A DNA stretch of 64,000 bases from Streptomyces noursei (GCF_001646665.1 NZ_LWBU01000384.1:62001-126000), one strand, 5' to 3'; positions 17,190 through 27,631 are shown, counted from the stretch's first letter. Numbers and translations are program-made. Notes: generated by a model not told the origin, from the letters alone.

Positions 17190-17489
17190 CTACGACTCGA
17201 CGGCCTGCACGACCAGCCGGTCCTCCAGGGGCCGGAGGGGGATCCCCAGGTTGCCGCACTGATTGGTCGCGCTCGCGTACGGGACGGCGGCCACCAGCGC
17301 GGTGACGACCCCGGGACCCGCGGCCGTGACCCCGTTCGCCGCGGCTGAGCCCAGGTTCGTACAGGCGTTGCCGATCGCGGAGTTGCCGAACCCGATGACG
17401 GTGGTCGCGGAAGCCGTCGAGGCTCCCGCGACCACCAGGCCCGCGGCACCGGCCGCCGCCGCGAGTGTGGACGCCCAACCATGAGTCAT
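17190..17489 (-). CDS. Small secreted two-cysteine protein (possibly rodlin/chaplin-like)
   Basis: 99 residues from ATG 17489, which is better spaced from GAAAGGAC than ATG 17495. Residues 1-28 form a Sec signal peptide (hydrophobic Ala-rich core ending ASTASA). The mature part has the paired motifs IGNACTNLG and TNQCGNLG around an Ala/Val-rich hydrophobic stretch. Two Cys flanking a hydrophobic segment, with GFGNSA near the N-terminus, recall the cell-surface proteins of sporulating streptomycetes, but I cannot assign a family. It is convergent with the lasso exporter gene. Confidence 0.65.
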   Translation of the reverse strand: MTHGWASTLAAAAGAAGLVVAGASTASATTVIGFGNSAIGNACTNLGSAAANGVTAAGPGVVTALVAAVPYASATNQCGNLGIPLRPLEDRLVVQAVES

Positions 17490-17621
17490 CGACATGTCCT
17501 TTCAGAAGAGGCTCTGCCGGGCCAACGCCGCACAGGCGGCTCCGGTCACGCGGCCGCCCGCGCGTCGGTTGCCGGCTCCGCCCGGGGCCGAGCGGCGGCC
17601 GCAGTTCCGGGGCCGCAGGTG

Positions 17622-18083
17622 TCAGGCGGCCGCCAGGAAGGTGTGGACGACCGGCCGGTGGAGGTGGGGGTCGCCGCGCAGGACGCGGGTGGCCGCCCGG
17701 ACGCGGGAGGCGGCGGCCGCGCACCGGAAGGCGTGCAGGTGGCTCAGGACGGCCTCGCGCTGGGCGGCGGACCCGGTGGGGCCGGCGAGGGTGAGGTCGA
17801 GGTGGTGGTGCTCCTCCGCGGTGCCGTCGGGGGCGAGGTGGGTGACGCGGAAGGCGCAGAGCAGGGCGCCGGTGGCCGGGAGCCGCCGGAGCCGGCAGCT
17901 GATGCGGGTCTCGGGGTAGTGGACGTCGATCGTGTCCTCGACGCAGGACACGTGCGGGGCGGTGACGACGCGCGGGTCGCCGATCATGAGCGTGAAGCGC
18001 GGGGCGAGGCCGCTGACCAGGGTGGCGCGCGTCCGGCGGCGGACCGGGGCGGGCCGGTGCCGGGGAGGTCCGTTCATGTCCAT
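17622..18083 (-). CDS. Unknown protein, last gene of the ectA-like operon
   Basis: About 153 residues from ATG 18083, which follows GAGAGGG at a good distance. The region back to 18179 is Pro/Arg filler overlapping the previous gene. There are no membrane segments, and no domain is recognised. Visible features are a beta-rich middle (LMIGDPRVVTAPHVSCVEDTIDVHYPE), a His cluster (EEHHHLDLTL) and an Arg/Ala-rich C-terminal helix. It is the third gene of a leftward operon after an acetyltransferase and a crotonase, so it may take part in the same pathway. Confidence 0.6.
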   Translation of the reverse strand: MDMNGPPRHRPAPVRRRTRATLVSGLAPRFTLMIGDPRVVTAPHVSCVEDTIDVHYPETRISCRLRRLPATGALLCAFRVTHLAPDGTAEEHHHLDLTLAGPTGSAAQREAVLSHLHAFRCAAAASRVRAATRVLRGDPHLHRPVVHTFLAAA

Positions 18084-18141
18084 CCGGTGTCCCTCTCGGT
18101 GTGTGTGGGGGGGGTGCGGGAAGGGTCGGGTGTGCTCCGGT

Positions 18142-18942
18142 TCAGGGCGCGGTCGCGGTCGCGGTCTCCAGCCGGGCACTCATGGCCTTGCGCAGTCCGT
18201 CGGCCCCGGTGTGTGCGCCGTTCCAGCGGGCGCAGTGGTCGAGGCCGCGCCGTACCGCGTCCTGGTGGGCGTCGTCGAGGGTGCGCTTGACGCCCTCCAT
18301 GACGTGGGCGGGGTGCCGGCGCAGTTCGTCGGTGAGGGTTCTGGCCGCGTCGTGCAGGGCCGCGGGGCTCGCGTACACGTCGTTGACGAGGCCGATGCGC
18401 GCGGCGCGTTCGGCGCCGATGGTGCGGCCGGTGAACGCCAGCTCCCGCAGATGGCCCTGGTTGACGAGGAGGGGCAGGCGCTGGAGGCCGCCGAGGTCGG
18501 CGACGACGCCCAGTTGGGCCTCCGGGAGGGCGAAGGTGGCCCGGTGGGTGGCGTAGCGGATGTCGCAGGCGCTGACCAGTTCCAGGGCGGCCCCGGTGCA
18601 CTCGCCGTCGATGAGGGCGACGACCGGCTTGGGGCAGGCGGCGACCGCGGTCACGGCTCGCTGGAGCCGCCGGACGTCGTCGTCCATGAAGGCCCGGTCC
18701 CCGGAACGCTCGGCGCGCCGGAGGCGTACGACGTACCAGCGCAGGTCCATGCCGACGGAGAAGGTGGCGCCCTCGCCGGTGAGCGCGACGGCGCGGATGT
18801 CGTCGCGGGCCGCGGCGGTTGCCATGACGTGCTCCAGCTCCGTCCAGAACGTGCCGCCGAGGGCGTTGCCTTCACCGCTGCCGGTGATGGTGACGAGGGC
18901 GAGGCCGTCGTCCACGGTGACGTGGAGGGACGCGCGGCTCAT
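18142..18942 (-). CDS. Crotonase-fold enoyl-CoA hydratase/isomerase
   Basis: 266 residues with the crotonase fold. The oxyanion-hole segments ATFSVGMDL and GECTGAALEL and the active-site region FALPEAQLGVVADLGGLQRLP are present. The Glu in LPEAQLG and the Asp in VADLGG match the acidic pair of dienoyl-CoA isomerase-type members, so an isomerase or hydratase acting on an acyl-thioester is likely. ATG 18942 overlaps the acetyltransferase stop (ATGA), so the two are coupled. In this neighbourhood the substrate may be a carrier-protein thioester rather than CoA. That last point is inference. Confidence 0.85.
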   Translation of the reverse strand: MSRASLHVTVDDGLALVTITGSGEGNALGGTFWTELEHVMATAAARDDIRAVALTGEGATFSVGMDLRWYVVRLRRAERSGDRAFMDDDVRRLQRAVTAVAACPKPVVALIDGECTGAALELVSACDIRYATHRATFALPEAQLGVVADLGGLQRLPLLVNQGHLRELAFTGRTIGAERAARIGLVNDVYASPAALHDAARTLTDELRRHPAHVMEGVKRTLDDAHQDAVRRGLDHCARWNGAHTGADGLRKAMSARLETATATAP

Positions 18943-19535
18943 CGTGCGGGGACGGCGGCTGCCGCGGTCGAGCCGGCGGCAGCACGGTGTCGTGGGACGG
19001 GCTCGGCCGGGGTCATGCGGTACAGCACCTCCGGCGGGTGGGGGCGGGAGCCGTCGCCGGGGAAGTCGTCGGTGCCGAACAGGACTTCGGTGCGCACGTC
19101 GAGCCGGCGCTCGTGGGCGAACCTCCGCAGCATGAGCGCGACGGCGCGGTTGCCGGGGTTGACGGTGGTCTCGAAGCAGGTCACGCCCCGGCCGGCGGTG
19201 CGGTCGGCGAGTTCGTGCATCATCCGTACGGCGAGTCCGGGCGCACGGTGGCCGGGGTCGACGGCCGACTGCCAGGCCATGAGGGTGTCCGGCCGGGACG
19301 GGCGTACGTAGGCGGTGACGAACCCGGCCACGCGGCCGTCGCCGGTGACCGCGACGACGGACGTGTCGGCGAAGTCGCGGAACCAGAGGTTGTAGTAGTA
19401 GAGGCTGTTGGTGTCCAGGATGTCGGATTCACTCACCAGTCGCCAGACCGCCGGCGCGTCTGCGGGGCGGGGCGGGCGGAGGGTGACGCCGTGGGTGTCG
19501 GGGCCGGATGCCTGGTGGGGGTCGAGGTCGTTCAT
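18939..19535 (-). CDS. EctA-like diaminobutyrate acetyltransferase (GNAT)
   Basis: 198 residues from ATG 19535, preceded by GAAAGG. It is a GNAT fold with the sequence pattern of L-2,4-diaminobutyrate N-gamma-acetyltransferase: VWRLVSESDILDTNSLYYY near the start, RPDTLMAWQSAVDPGHR, the acetyl-CoA loop region RAPGLAVRMMHEL, ETTVNPGNRAVALM and LFGTDDFPG. EctA normally works in ectoine synthesis with EctB and EctC. Here an EctB-like aminotransferase lies 11.6 kb away on the other strand and EctC is absent, so the acetylated (or unacetylated) diaminobutyrate is probably diverted into the surrounding cluster. It is the first gene of a leftward three-gene operon. Confidence 0.8.
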   Translation of the reverse strand: MNDLDPHQASGPDTHGVTLRPPRPADAPAVWRLVSESDILDTNSLYYYNLWFRDFADTSVVAVTGDGRVAGFVTAYVRPSRPDTLMAWQSAVDPGHRAPGLAVRMMHELADRTAGRGVTCFETTVNPGNRAVALMLRRFAHERRLDVRTEVLFGTDDFPGDGSRPHPPEVLYRMTPAEPVPRHRAAAGSTAAAAVPAR

Positions 19536-20172
19536 GGAGACCTTTCGGAGCTCGGCTCGGTGCGGGTGCGGGTGCGTTCCATTCGGCTCGGTTCGGCTCG
19601 GACGACGTATTGATGAATTCCGAGGGAACAATGGATCCGCGCCACTGCGAGGGCGGAATAACATGCCGGTGGGTTTTTTTCGGTGCGCCGGTATGCCGGT
19701 ACGCGGGCGATGCTGCGCGAATCCAGGTGTCCGCGCGAACGCGCGCCGAGAGACACCGGATTTCGACGTGCCGATGCGACGCGTCAGGTGTGCGATCTGT
19801 CTAGCACAGTGGATCGCGACGGCGCCAGGCCTCGCGGAAATTCTTTACCCGGGCCGACCGAAGGGCAGGTGAAAAGCGTTGTCGGTATTTCGTCTGGCTG
19901 GTTTCCGCATGAGCGCGAAGATCATTCGAACGCTCGCGGAGACACCGCGCGCCGCCTCCGGCCGCGCACGTCGTGGACGGCGCGCGGTGGCCTCCAGCAG
20001 CAACTTCGGCCCGGCGGAACGGCCGTTCACGGTCGCCGCCCGGCAACCCGCACCGGCCGGTCGGCGGGTCTCCACTCGGACTCTATTTTTGGACACTTCA
20101 TGGTCGGCCGGGCATGGAGAACGGGAGGTGTGGCTAGTCGTACCGTCGCTCGTGTAAACCTGTTGCATGTGC
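19536..20172. promoter_or_regulatory. Divergent intergenic region of the diaminobutyrate cluster
   Basis: About 640 bases between the leftward acetyltransferase operon and the leader of the rightward operon. It is noticeably richer in A+T than its surroundings in places (near 19600-19680, 19840-19930 and 20085-20110), as expected for divergent promoters. It also contains short GGCTCGGTTC-type repeats near 19580-19605. I could not identify confident -10/-35 pairs. Confidence 0.4.
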
Positions 20173-20189
20173 CCGTGGCCAAGCCACGG
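20173..20189 (+). promoter_or_regulatory. Leader hairpin upstream of small ORF
   Basis: CCGTGGC-CAA-GCCACGG: a perfect 7-bp stem with a 3-base loop, about 30 bases upstream of the small ORF start codon. Together with the second hairpin at 20346-20364 it brackets the small ORF. Confidence 0.45.
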
Positions 20190-20219
20190 AACAACGAATC
20201 ACCGGAAGGGGTGACTCGC

Positions 20220-20321
20220 ATGGGAAGCGCATCCCGGCGCAGAGCCGACTTCGCCGAATCTGCTTCCGTGGGACGCTTCTTCCGCTGTCGCGCCATCCGT
20301 CGCACCGTCCCGGCGCGGTAA
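20220..20321 (+). CDS. 33-residue Arg-rich small ORF, possible leader peptide
   Basis: Starts MGSASRRRADFAESASVG and ends RAIRRTVPAR. A strong ribosome site (GGAAGGGGTGA, ~20202-20212) precedes ATG 20220 at good spacing. There are nine Arg in 33 residues, one Cys and no membrane segment. It is bracketed by two perfect hairpins and lies about 340 bases ahead of the first carrier-protein gene. This could be a leader peptide for attenuation, a small precursor peptide or an accidental ORF. The ribosome site is the main argument for translation. Confidence 0.45.
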   Translation: MGSASRRRADFAESASVGRFFRCRAIRRTVPAR

Positions 20322-20345
20322 TTCACCCCGCCCTTTCCGAAAGCC

Positions 20346-20364
20346 GCCGGAACACCGTTCCGGC
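20346..20364 (+). terminator. Hairpin after small ORF (attenuator candidate)
   Basis: GCCGGAAC-ACC-GTTCCGGC: a perfect 8-bp stem and 3-base loop, 25 bases after the small ORF stop and about 300 bases before the first carrier-protein start. No U-tract follows. It may be an attenuator or simply an mRNA structure. Confidence 0.5.
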
Positions 20365-20661
20365 AGGCCGCCCCAGCGCGTACGGCGGCGGCACCGCACG
20401 CCCCGTCCAGCAGCGTGACCGGTGCTCCCGCACCGAACGCACCCCCCTCCCCCCGACACCCGCCGGCCTCGGCCGGCCGCAACCACCGGCCGGCGCCGAC
20501 CCGTCGGCGGCGGCGCCCGGACGCGCCACCACCCCTCGCGGTGCCGGCCGTCTGGCCCGTCACCACTCTCCCCCTCCCGTACCACGGCGCCCGCGGCGAC
20601 CCCGTCGACCGCCCGCCGGCTCCCCCGCCCATCCCGCTTCCGTCTGCGGAGGAAACCCCAC

Positions 20662-20931
20662 GTGATCGCGACCGACGTCATGGCCCGCCTCACCCCGCTG
20701 ATACGGGCACGTACCGAACACCTTCCCGCCGGTGCGGGCTCCCCGGCCCCCGAGACCCGGCTGGAACAGGACCTGCGGATGGACTCGATGGCCATCGTGC
20801 AGGTGCTGGAGGACATCGAGGAGTCCTTCGGCATCACCATCCCCGACGAGCGGCTCGCCGGTGTCTACACGGTCGGCGACCTGGCGGACATCGTGCGGGA
20901 CTCGGCCCCCACCGGAAGGCGCGCCGCGTGA
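20662..20931 (+). CDS. Acyl/peptidyl carrier protein 1
   Basis: 89 residues from GTG 20662, preceded by GGAGG at 20648-20652. It has the four-helix carrier fold with the phosphopantetheine attachment serine in LRMDSMAIVQVLEDIEESFGI. The open frame upstream of 20662 is Pro/Arg-rich and not coding. It is the first gene of the rightward operon and overlaps the BtrH-like gene (GTGA). It should be activated by the Sfp-type transferase at 26771 and loaded by one of the two adenylating enzymes of the cluster. Confidence 0.88.
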   Translation: MIATDVMARLTPLIRARTEHLPAGAGSPAPETRLEQDLRMDSMAIVQVLEDIEESFGITIPDERLAGVYTVGDLADIVRDSAPTGRRAA

Positions 20932-22222
20932 ACACGACGCTGCCGGGCCCCACGACCGGTCCCGCCGGCCCCGGGGCGCTTACCGACCCCGCGGTCGCCG
21001 CCGCCCAGCCGCTGGCCGAGGCCATCCGCGGCATCGACACCACGGCGCTGGACTGCATCCAGGTGAACGCCGCGGTCCTGGCCGACGCGGCCCACGGGCC
21101 GGGCTCCCACCTGGAGCTGGGCGCGCGGACGGGCTTCGCCCCGCGCTCCGCCGGCCCCGGGCGGCTGCCCACCGTCGAACAGCCCCCGGCCGACCAGATC
21201 CGCACGATGGGCCACCTCCTCGGCCTCTCCCTGCGCGCCGGCCGTCCGGTGACGGAGGGCAGGGCACTGCTGGAGCTGCTCCCCGAGGACGGCAGCCCCC
21301 TGTACGTGGTCGGCGACGCGCACCGCATGCCGTGGCTGCCGTACCACGGCCACCAGCACATGGACCACAGCGTGCTGCTCAGGGCCGTGGACGGGGGCGC
21401 CCGCGTCGAGGCGGTGGACGCCTACGACAACCAGACGCCCTACGGCCAGGCGGAGCCGGTGGTGTGCGCCTTCGCCCGCGCGGAGGCGGCCGCCCTGTTC
21501 GACGGATCGCCCGCCCTGCCCGTCGCGGTACGCCCCGTGCCGCCCGCCCGTCCGCAGGTGGACCTGGTCCTCGACGAGAACGCGCGGGACGCGGCGCTGC
21601 TGCTGGCGGGCGACGCCCCGGAACGCTACGCCGCCGCCTTCCGCGACCACCCCGACCAGCGGGAGGCGTGCACGGCGCTGCTGCTGGAGACCTGGCTGCT
21701 GAACCGTACGCGCCGGCTGCACGCCGCATGGGCGGCCCACCACAGGCCGGGCTCCCCCCTCGCGCGCACCGCTGCCGAACGGGCCGCCGCCTGGGACGCC
21801 CTGGCCGGCCAGTGCTACCTGGCCGCGCGGCGGGTGCAGCGCGGCCGCCCCGTACCGCCGCAGATCCACACCGCGCTGGCGGAACTGCTCCGAGCGGACG
21901 CCCGGTCCGCCGTCGACGCCACCCGTACCCCGCCCGGAGAGGCCACCACCATGTCCCTCGACCCCGCACGCGTACGCGAGACGGTGGTGGACACCGTCGC
22001 CGACGTCCTGGGCATCGCGCCCGAGGCGGTCGCCGGCCGCGACGACCTGACCGAACTCGACGGCTTCGCCTCCTTCCAGATGGTGGAGACGGTGGAGCGG
22101 CTGGAGGACGCCTACGGCGTCGAGTTCGCCCCCGGCGACCTGGAGGCGGACGTGCTGCGCCGCGTCGACGGCCTGGCCGGCCTCGTCCTGCGCACCGTCA
22201 CCGGTAAGGAGGCGAGCCGCGC

Positions 22223-22226
<4 letters not shown>
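20928..22226 (+). CDS. BtrH-like protein fused to a C-terminal carrier domain
   Basis: 432 residues from GTG 20928 (GTGA overlap). Residues ~35-190 resemble the BtrH N-terminal domain, a papain/C39-like fold. Cys in LDCIQVNAAVLA, His in HQHMDHSVLL and Asp in VDAYDN are candidate active-site residues, and YVVGDAHRMPWL is typical. Residues ~342-432 form a carrier domain with Ser in GFASFQMVETVERLEDAYGV. BtrH transfers an acyl group from a carrier protein to an aminoglycoside amine in butirosin synthesis, so an acyl-transfer role is inferred. ATG 21951, with GGAGAGG eight bases upstream, could also start the carrier domain as a free protein. The gene overlaps the ligase gene (GTGA). Confidence 0.65.
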
Positions 22227-23817
<1,591 letters not shown>

Positions 23818-23821
<4 letters not shown>

Positions 23822-25218
23822 CCGACACCACGCCCCGTACCCGCCCGCCCGTACCCGGCGAAACACCCGCCGCGCAGGTCGCCGCCGGGCAGGTCCGCGC
23901 CGCGTCCGCCGCGCAGGCTCCGGCCCCTCTGCCGCCGGACGTTCCGCTGCCGCCGGGGACGGCGACGCCGGCGTACGTCTACGACCTGGACGCCGTGCGC
24001 GCGGCGCACGCCCGGCTGCGGTCCTGGCTGCCGGAACCCAGCGAGCTGTACTACTCGCTCAAGGCCAACCCGCACCCGGCCGTGGTGGCCGCCCTGTACG
24101 CGCTCGGCTGCCGGGCCGAGGTCAGCTCGCCGGGCGAACTGGACGCCGCCCTGGAGGCCGGGGTGCCGGCCGGCGACATCCTCTACACCGGCCCGGGCAA
24201 GCGCGACGAGGACCTGGACGGGGCGCTCGCCGCCGGGGTGCGCGACTTCGCCGTGGACTCCCTGTACGGCATCGGCCAGTTGGACCGCGCCGCCGCCCGG
24301 CACGGTGTGCGCGCGGGCTACCTGCTGCGCGTCAACCCGGGCGGCGGCAGCCGCGGCGCCGGACTGCGGATGACCGGCGACCCCTCGGCGTTCGGCGCCG
24401 ACGCCGGCCACATCGCCGCACATCCCGAGCGGTACGCCGGGGGCGACCACGCCCGCATCACCGGGCTCCACCTCTACCTCGCCACCAACATCAGCGACGA
24501 GCAGGCGCTGGGCGACTCGTTCGGCGAGGCCATCGCCGTGGCCCGGACCCTGCACGAGGCCCTGGGCGTGCCGCTGCGCACCGTCGACCTCGGCGGCGGC
24601 TTCGGCGCCCCGTACGCCCGCTCCGGCGAGCTGCCGGCCTACCCCGGGCTCGCGGATCGGCTGGCCGGCGCACTGGACGCGGCGCTGCCCGGCTGGCGGC
24701 GGGGCGCGCCCTCCGTCGCCTTCGAGTCCGGCCGCTACCTCACGGCCACCTGCGGGCGGCTGCTGACCAGGGTGCTGGACGTCAAACAGTCCCACGGGCA
24801 GCGGGTCGTCGTCCTGGACACCGGCATCAACCACCTCGGCGGCATGGCCGGGCTGCGCCGCGTACCGCCGCTCCATCCGGACGTGGTCCCGGCGGGCGCC
24901 GGTGCGCCGGGTGCCGCCGCAGCGGACGGCCCGCCGGACGGCGCCGGGGCGCGGGGCCGGGACGGCGGTGAACCGCCCGGACCGGCGATGATCTGCGGTC
25001 CGCTGTGCACCCCGCTCGACATGTGGGCGCGCTCGCACGACCTGCCCGCCGTCGCCCCCGGCGACCTCCTCGCCGTACCGAACACCGGCGCCTACGGGCT
25101 GCACGCCAGCCTCGTGCTGTTCCTGGGCCACCCGGCGCCGGCCGAGATCGTCACCGACGGCGGGCGGGTCGTGCGCAGCGACCGGCTGACGTTCGTCCGG
25201 CGCCCTGCCGCCGGCTGA
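23818..25218 (+). CDS. PLP fold-type III decarboxylase (BtrK/VinO-like)
   Basis: 466 residues from GTG 23818 (GTGA overlap). It belongs to the Orn/DAP decarboxylase group 2: PLP lysine in LYYSLKANPHPAV, glycine loop VDLGGGFGAPYA, FESGRYL and the active-site Cys region CGPLCTPLDMW, followed by AYGLHAS. Residues 1-45 are a variable extension, and ~360-385 a Gly/Ala/Pro insertion. Homologues BtrK and VinO decarboxylate amino acids tethered to a carrier protein through their side-chain carboxyl. Free diaminobutyrate or diaminopimelate decarboxylases belong to the same fold. Tight coupling to a ligase and carriers favours a carrier-bound substrate, but decarboxylation of free diaminobutyrate to 1,3-diaminopropane is the main alternative. 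Confidence 0.85.
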
Positions 25219-25357
25219 CCGGCCGCACCGCCCTCGGACCGCCCGTCGCCTCTGCCGTACGTGCCCCGTCCACCGCTCCGGCGCCGCGGGGGGGGCACAG
25301 CCGCCCCGCCGCACCACCTCCCGTACCCGCACCGCACACCACTTCAGGAGACCCACC

Positions 25358-25612
25358 ATGGACCAGGCGTTCACCGACACCCTCCGTCCCCACCTGCGCT
25401 ACCTCGCGCCCGGGCAGGAACTGCGCCCGGAGGACCGGCTGCGGGACCTCGGCCTCAACTCGATGCAGGCCATCGACCTCGTCTTCGACCTGGAGGACAA
25501 CTGCGGGGTGACGCTCCCCGACGACCAGCTCACCGACGCCAACTTCGAGACGGCCGGGTCGCTCTGGGAGGCCGTGCAGCACGCGCGTTCCGCCGTGGTG
25601 GACGCCCGGTGA
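25358..25612 (+). CDS. Acyl/peptidyl carrier protein 2 (stand-alone)
   Basis: 84 residues, ATG 25358 preceded by AGGAGA. The phosphopantetheine serine is in LRDLGLNSMQAIDLVFDLEDNCGV. It resembles the small carriers used for amino-acid loading in macrolactam starter and butirosin side-chain pathways. It overlaps the downstream dehydrogenase-fold gene by four bases (GTGA), suggesting that protein acts on its cargo. A 139-base gap separates it from the decarboxylase gene. Confidence 0.9.
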   Translation: MDQAFTDTLRPHLRYLAPGQELRPEDRLRDLGLNSMQAIDLVFDLEDNCGVTLPDDQLTDANFETAGSLWEAVQHARSAVVDAR

Positions 25613-26778
25613 GGGCCCTCGGCCCCGCTCTCGCCGAGCGCCTGGAACCCGTGCTCGGCACGGTGGAGAGGCACGCGGCCGAGTGCGACGAGAAGGCGGC
25701 CTTCCCCACGCAGGGTCTGACCGCGATGCGCTCCTCCGGGCTCCTCGGCCTGCTGGTGCCGGCCCGCTACGGCGGTCTCGGCGGCACCGTGCCCGACCTC
25801 CTGGCCGTCTCGCAGCTGATCGCCCGTCAGGACATGTCGGCCGCCATGGTGTTCGCCATGCACGGCCAGCAGGTGGCGGCGCTGGTCCACCACGCCTCCG
25901 AGGAGCTGCGCGAACGGGTGCTGCCGCGGGTCGCCCGGGGCGACCTGTACCTGGGGTCGGTCACCACCGAGGCGGGCAAGGGCGGGCACCTGCTCAGCTC
26001 CGGCACCGCCACCCGGCGCGAGGGCGACCTGATCGAGCTGGACCGGATGGCGCCGATCGTCACCGGCGGCGCCCACGCCGACGCCTACCTCATCACCGCC
26101 CTCGCGCCCGGCGCCACCTCCGAGGGCCAGGTGTCGCTGGTCTACGCGGAACGCGACCAGCTGGACGTGCAGGTCCTCGGCGGCTGGGACCCGATGGGCA
26201 TGCGCGGGACGCACAGCGTGCCCATGCGGTTCACCGGGGCGGTCCCGCACGACCAGGTGGTGGGCGCGCCCGGTGACTTCCGCCGCGTGACCGTCGACGT
26301 CTTCGCGCCGCTCGCCCACCTGGGCTGGAGCGCCTGCTGGCTGGGCACGGCCGCCGGCGCGCTGTCCCGCACCCTGCGCCTGCTGCGCAGCCCGGAGGAG
26401 CGGCGCCGCCGCGACCTGAAGAGCGAGCTGCTGCTGACCCGGCTGTCCCGTGCCCGTCAGCGGATCGACACCGTGCAGGCCATGCTGAGCCATACGGCCG
26501 ACGTCTACGGCACGCTCTCCGAACGGGAACGGGGTGGCGCCCCGTGGCAGCTCCTGGTCAACGCGCTGAAGGTGACGGCCTCCGAGCAGTGCCCGGCGGC
26601 CGTGGAGGAACTCGTCGAGCTGGTGGGTCTGCGCCACGGCTACCTGCGCAACCAGCCGCTCGCGCTGGAGCGCGCCCTGCGCGACCTGCGGTCCGCCTCG
26701 CTCAACTACGGCAACGACCGGCTCCACCTGGCCAACGGTTCGCTGAGCCTGCTCGACCAGGAGACCACCCTTGTCTGA
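25609..26778 (+). CDS. Acyl-CoA-dehydrogenase-fold flavoprotein, probable monooxygenase
   Basis: 389 residues from GTG 25609 (GTGA overlap with the carrier). It has the ACAD fold, with substrate/FAD segments LVPARYGGLGG, SVTTEAGKGGH and GMRGTHSVPMRF and a helical C-terminal domain. In the C-terminal signature RDLRSASLNYGNDR, the position that holds the catalytic Glu in fatty-acyl dehydrogenases (RDxxxxxxYEGT) appears to be Tyr. ACAD-fold proteins without this Glu include flavin-dependent N- and C-hydroxylases, which need reduced flavin from a partner. A flavin reductase gene lies 3.7 kb downstream in the same operon. Carrier-bound oxygenation, for example at nitrogen, is therefore likelier than alpha,beta-dehydrogenation. 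This alignment was made by eye. Confidence 0.8.
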   Translation: MRALGPALAERLEPVLGTVERHAAECDEKAAFPTQGLTAMRSSGLLGLLVPARYGGLGGTVPDLLAVSQLIARQDMSAAMVFAMHGQQVAALVHHASEELRERVLPRVARGDLYLGSVTTEAGKGGHLLSSGTATRREGDLIELDRMAPIVTGGAHADAYLITALAPGATSEGQVSLVYAERDQLDVQVLGGWDPMGMRGTHSVPMRFTGAVPHDQVVGAPGDFRRVTVDVFAPLAHLGWSACWLGTAAGALSRTLRLLRSPEERRRRDLKSELLLTRLSRARQRIDTVQAMLSHTADVYGTLSERERGGAPWQLLVNALKVTASEQCPAAVEELVELVGLRHGYLRNQPLALERALRDLRSASLNYGNDRLHLANGSLSLLDQETTLV

Positions 26779-27631
26779 CGCCCGCGCCGCCCGGTTCCGG
26801 CCGGGCGGCGGCCCGGAGGCCCGCCCCGCCCGGGGCCCGGCCTGTTCCGTCGCCGCCGGTGACGTCGCAGGTTCCACGGGCCCCGTCGACCCGGTCGTCC
26901 GGCTCTGGAGGCCGGCGCCCGGCATCGTCCTCGCGCTCGCCCGGTCGGACCGGGTGCTGGCCGCTCCCCGGGTCCTGGACCGGCTGCGGCCCGAGGAGCG
27001 GCGGGCGGCCGCCGGGATGCCGCCCTGGCGGGCCGCCGAGCACCTGGCAGGCCGGGCGCTGGTGCGCCACCTGCTCGCCGGGCTGCTCGGTGAGGAGGGC
27101 GCCCGGGGGCCCGTGGTCCCCGAGCCGGGCGGGCGGCCCCGGCTGCCCGGCTCGCCCGGCACGGGCATCAGCGTGTCGCACAGCGGCCCGTACGCGGTGG
27201 CGGCCGTGGGCGCCGGGGCTGACGTCGGCGTGGACGTGCAGGTGCCGGTGCCGCCGTCGCCCCGGATGCTGCGGCGCTGCTGCGCGCCGCGGACGGCGGC
27301 CCGTCTGACGGCCATGGCACCGGGCCCGGCCGCCCTCGCCTTCGCCCGGGTCTGGGCCGTGCAGGAGGCGTGCGTGAAGGCGCGCGGCACCGGCCTGGCC
27401 GGCGCGCCCTGGCGGGTGCCCGCCGACCCGGACGCACCGGCCGGCGCCTGGGGCTCCCTGCGGTGGTGCCGGCTCCCCCGGCCGGCCGGGGCGGGCCCCG
27501 AACCCGCCGCCCTGGCCTGTGCCTTCGGCCCGCCGGAACCCGCCGGACCGTCCCGTACCACCGCCCCACCCGTGACGCACTCGCATCGCGCCACCGGCCC
27601 GGTCCCGACCGCAACGACCGACCGCGCCTGA
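26771..27631 (+). CDS. Sfp-type 4'-phosphopantetheinyl transferase
   Basis: 286 residues from TTG 26771, overlapping the previous gene by 8 bases. Conserved elements are GISVSHSGPYAVAAVG, the Mg-binding GVDVQ (usually DVE or DIE) and RVWAVQEACVKARGTGL (usually W-x-x-K-E-A-x-x-K). The enzyme moves the phosphopantetheine arm of CoA to the carrier-protein serines and would activate the three carrier domains in this cluster. The Gln replacements in both motifs are unusual but conserve the Glu and second Lys needed for catalysis. Confidence 0.85.
   Translation: MSDARAARFRPGGGPEARPARGPACSVAAGDVAGSTGPVDPVVRLWRPAPGIVLALARSDRVLAAPRVLDRLRPEERRAAAGMPPWRAAEHLAGRALVRHLLAGLLGEEGARGPVVPEPGGRPRLPGSPGTGISVSHSGPYAVAAVGAGADVGVDVQVPVPPSPRMLRRCCAPRTAARLTAMAPGPAALAFARVWAVQEACVKARGTGLAGAPWRVPADPDAPAGAWGSLRWCRLPRPAGAGPEPAALACAFGPPEPAGPSRTTAPPVTHSHRATGPVPTATTDRA

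Noticed and set aside
14591..17482. 963-codon open frame on the minus strand
   Set aside because: Antisense to the lasso B1/B2/ABC genes, Gly/Arg/Gln-rich, no domains. A shadow frame.
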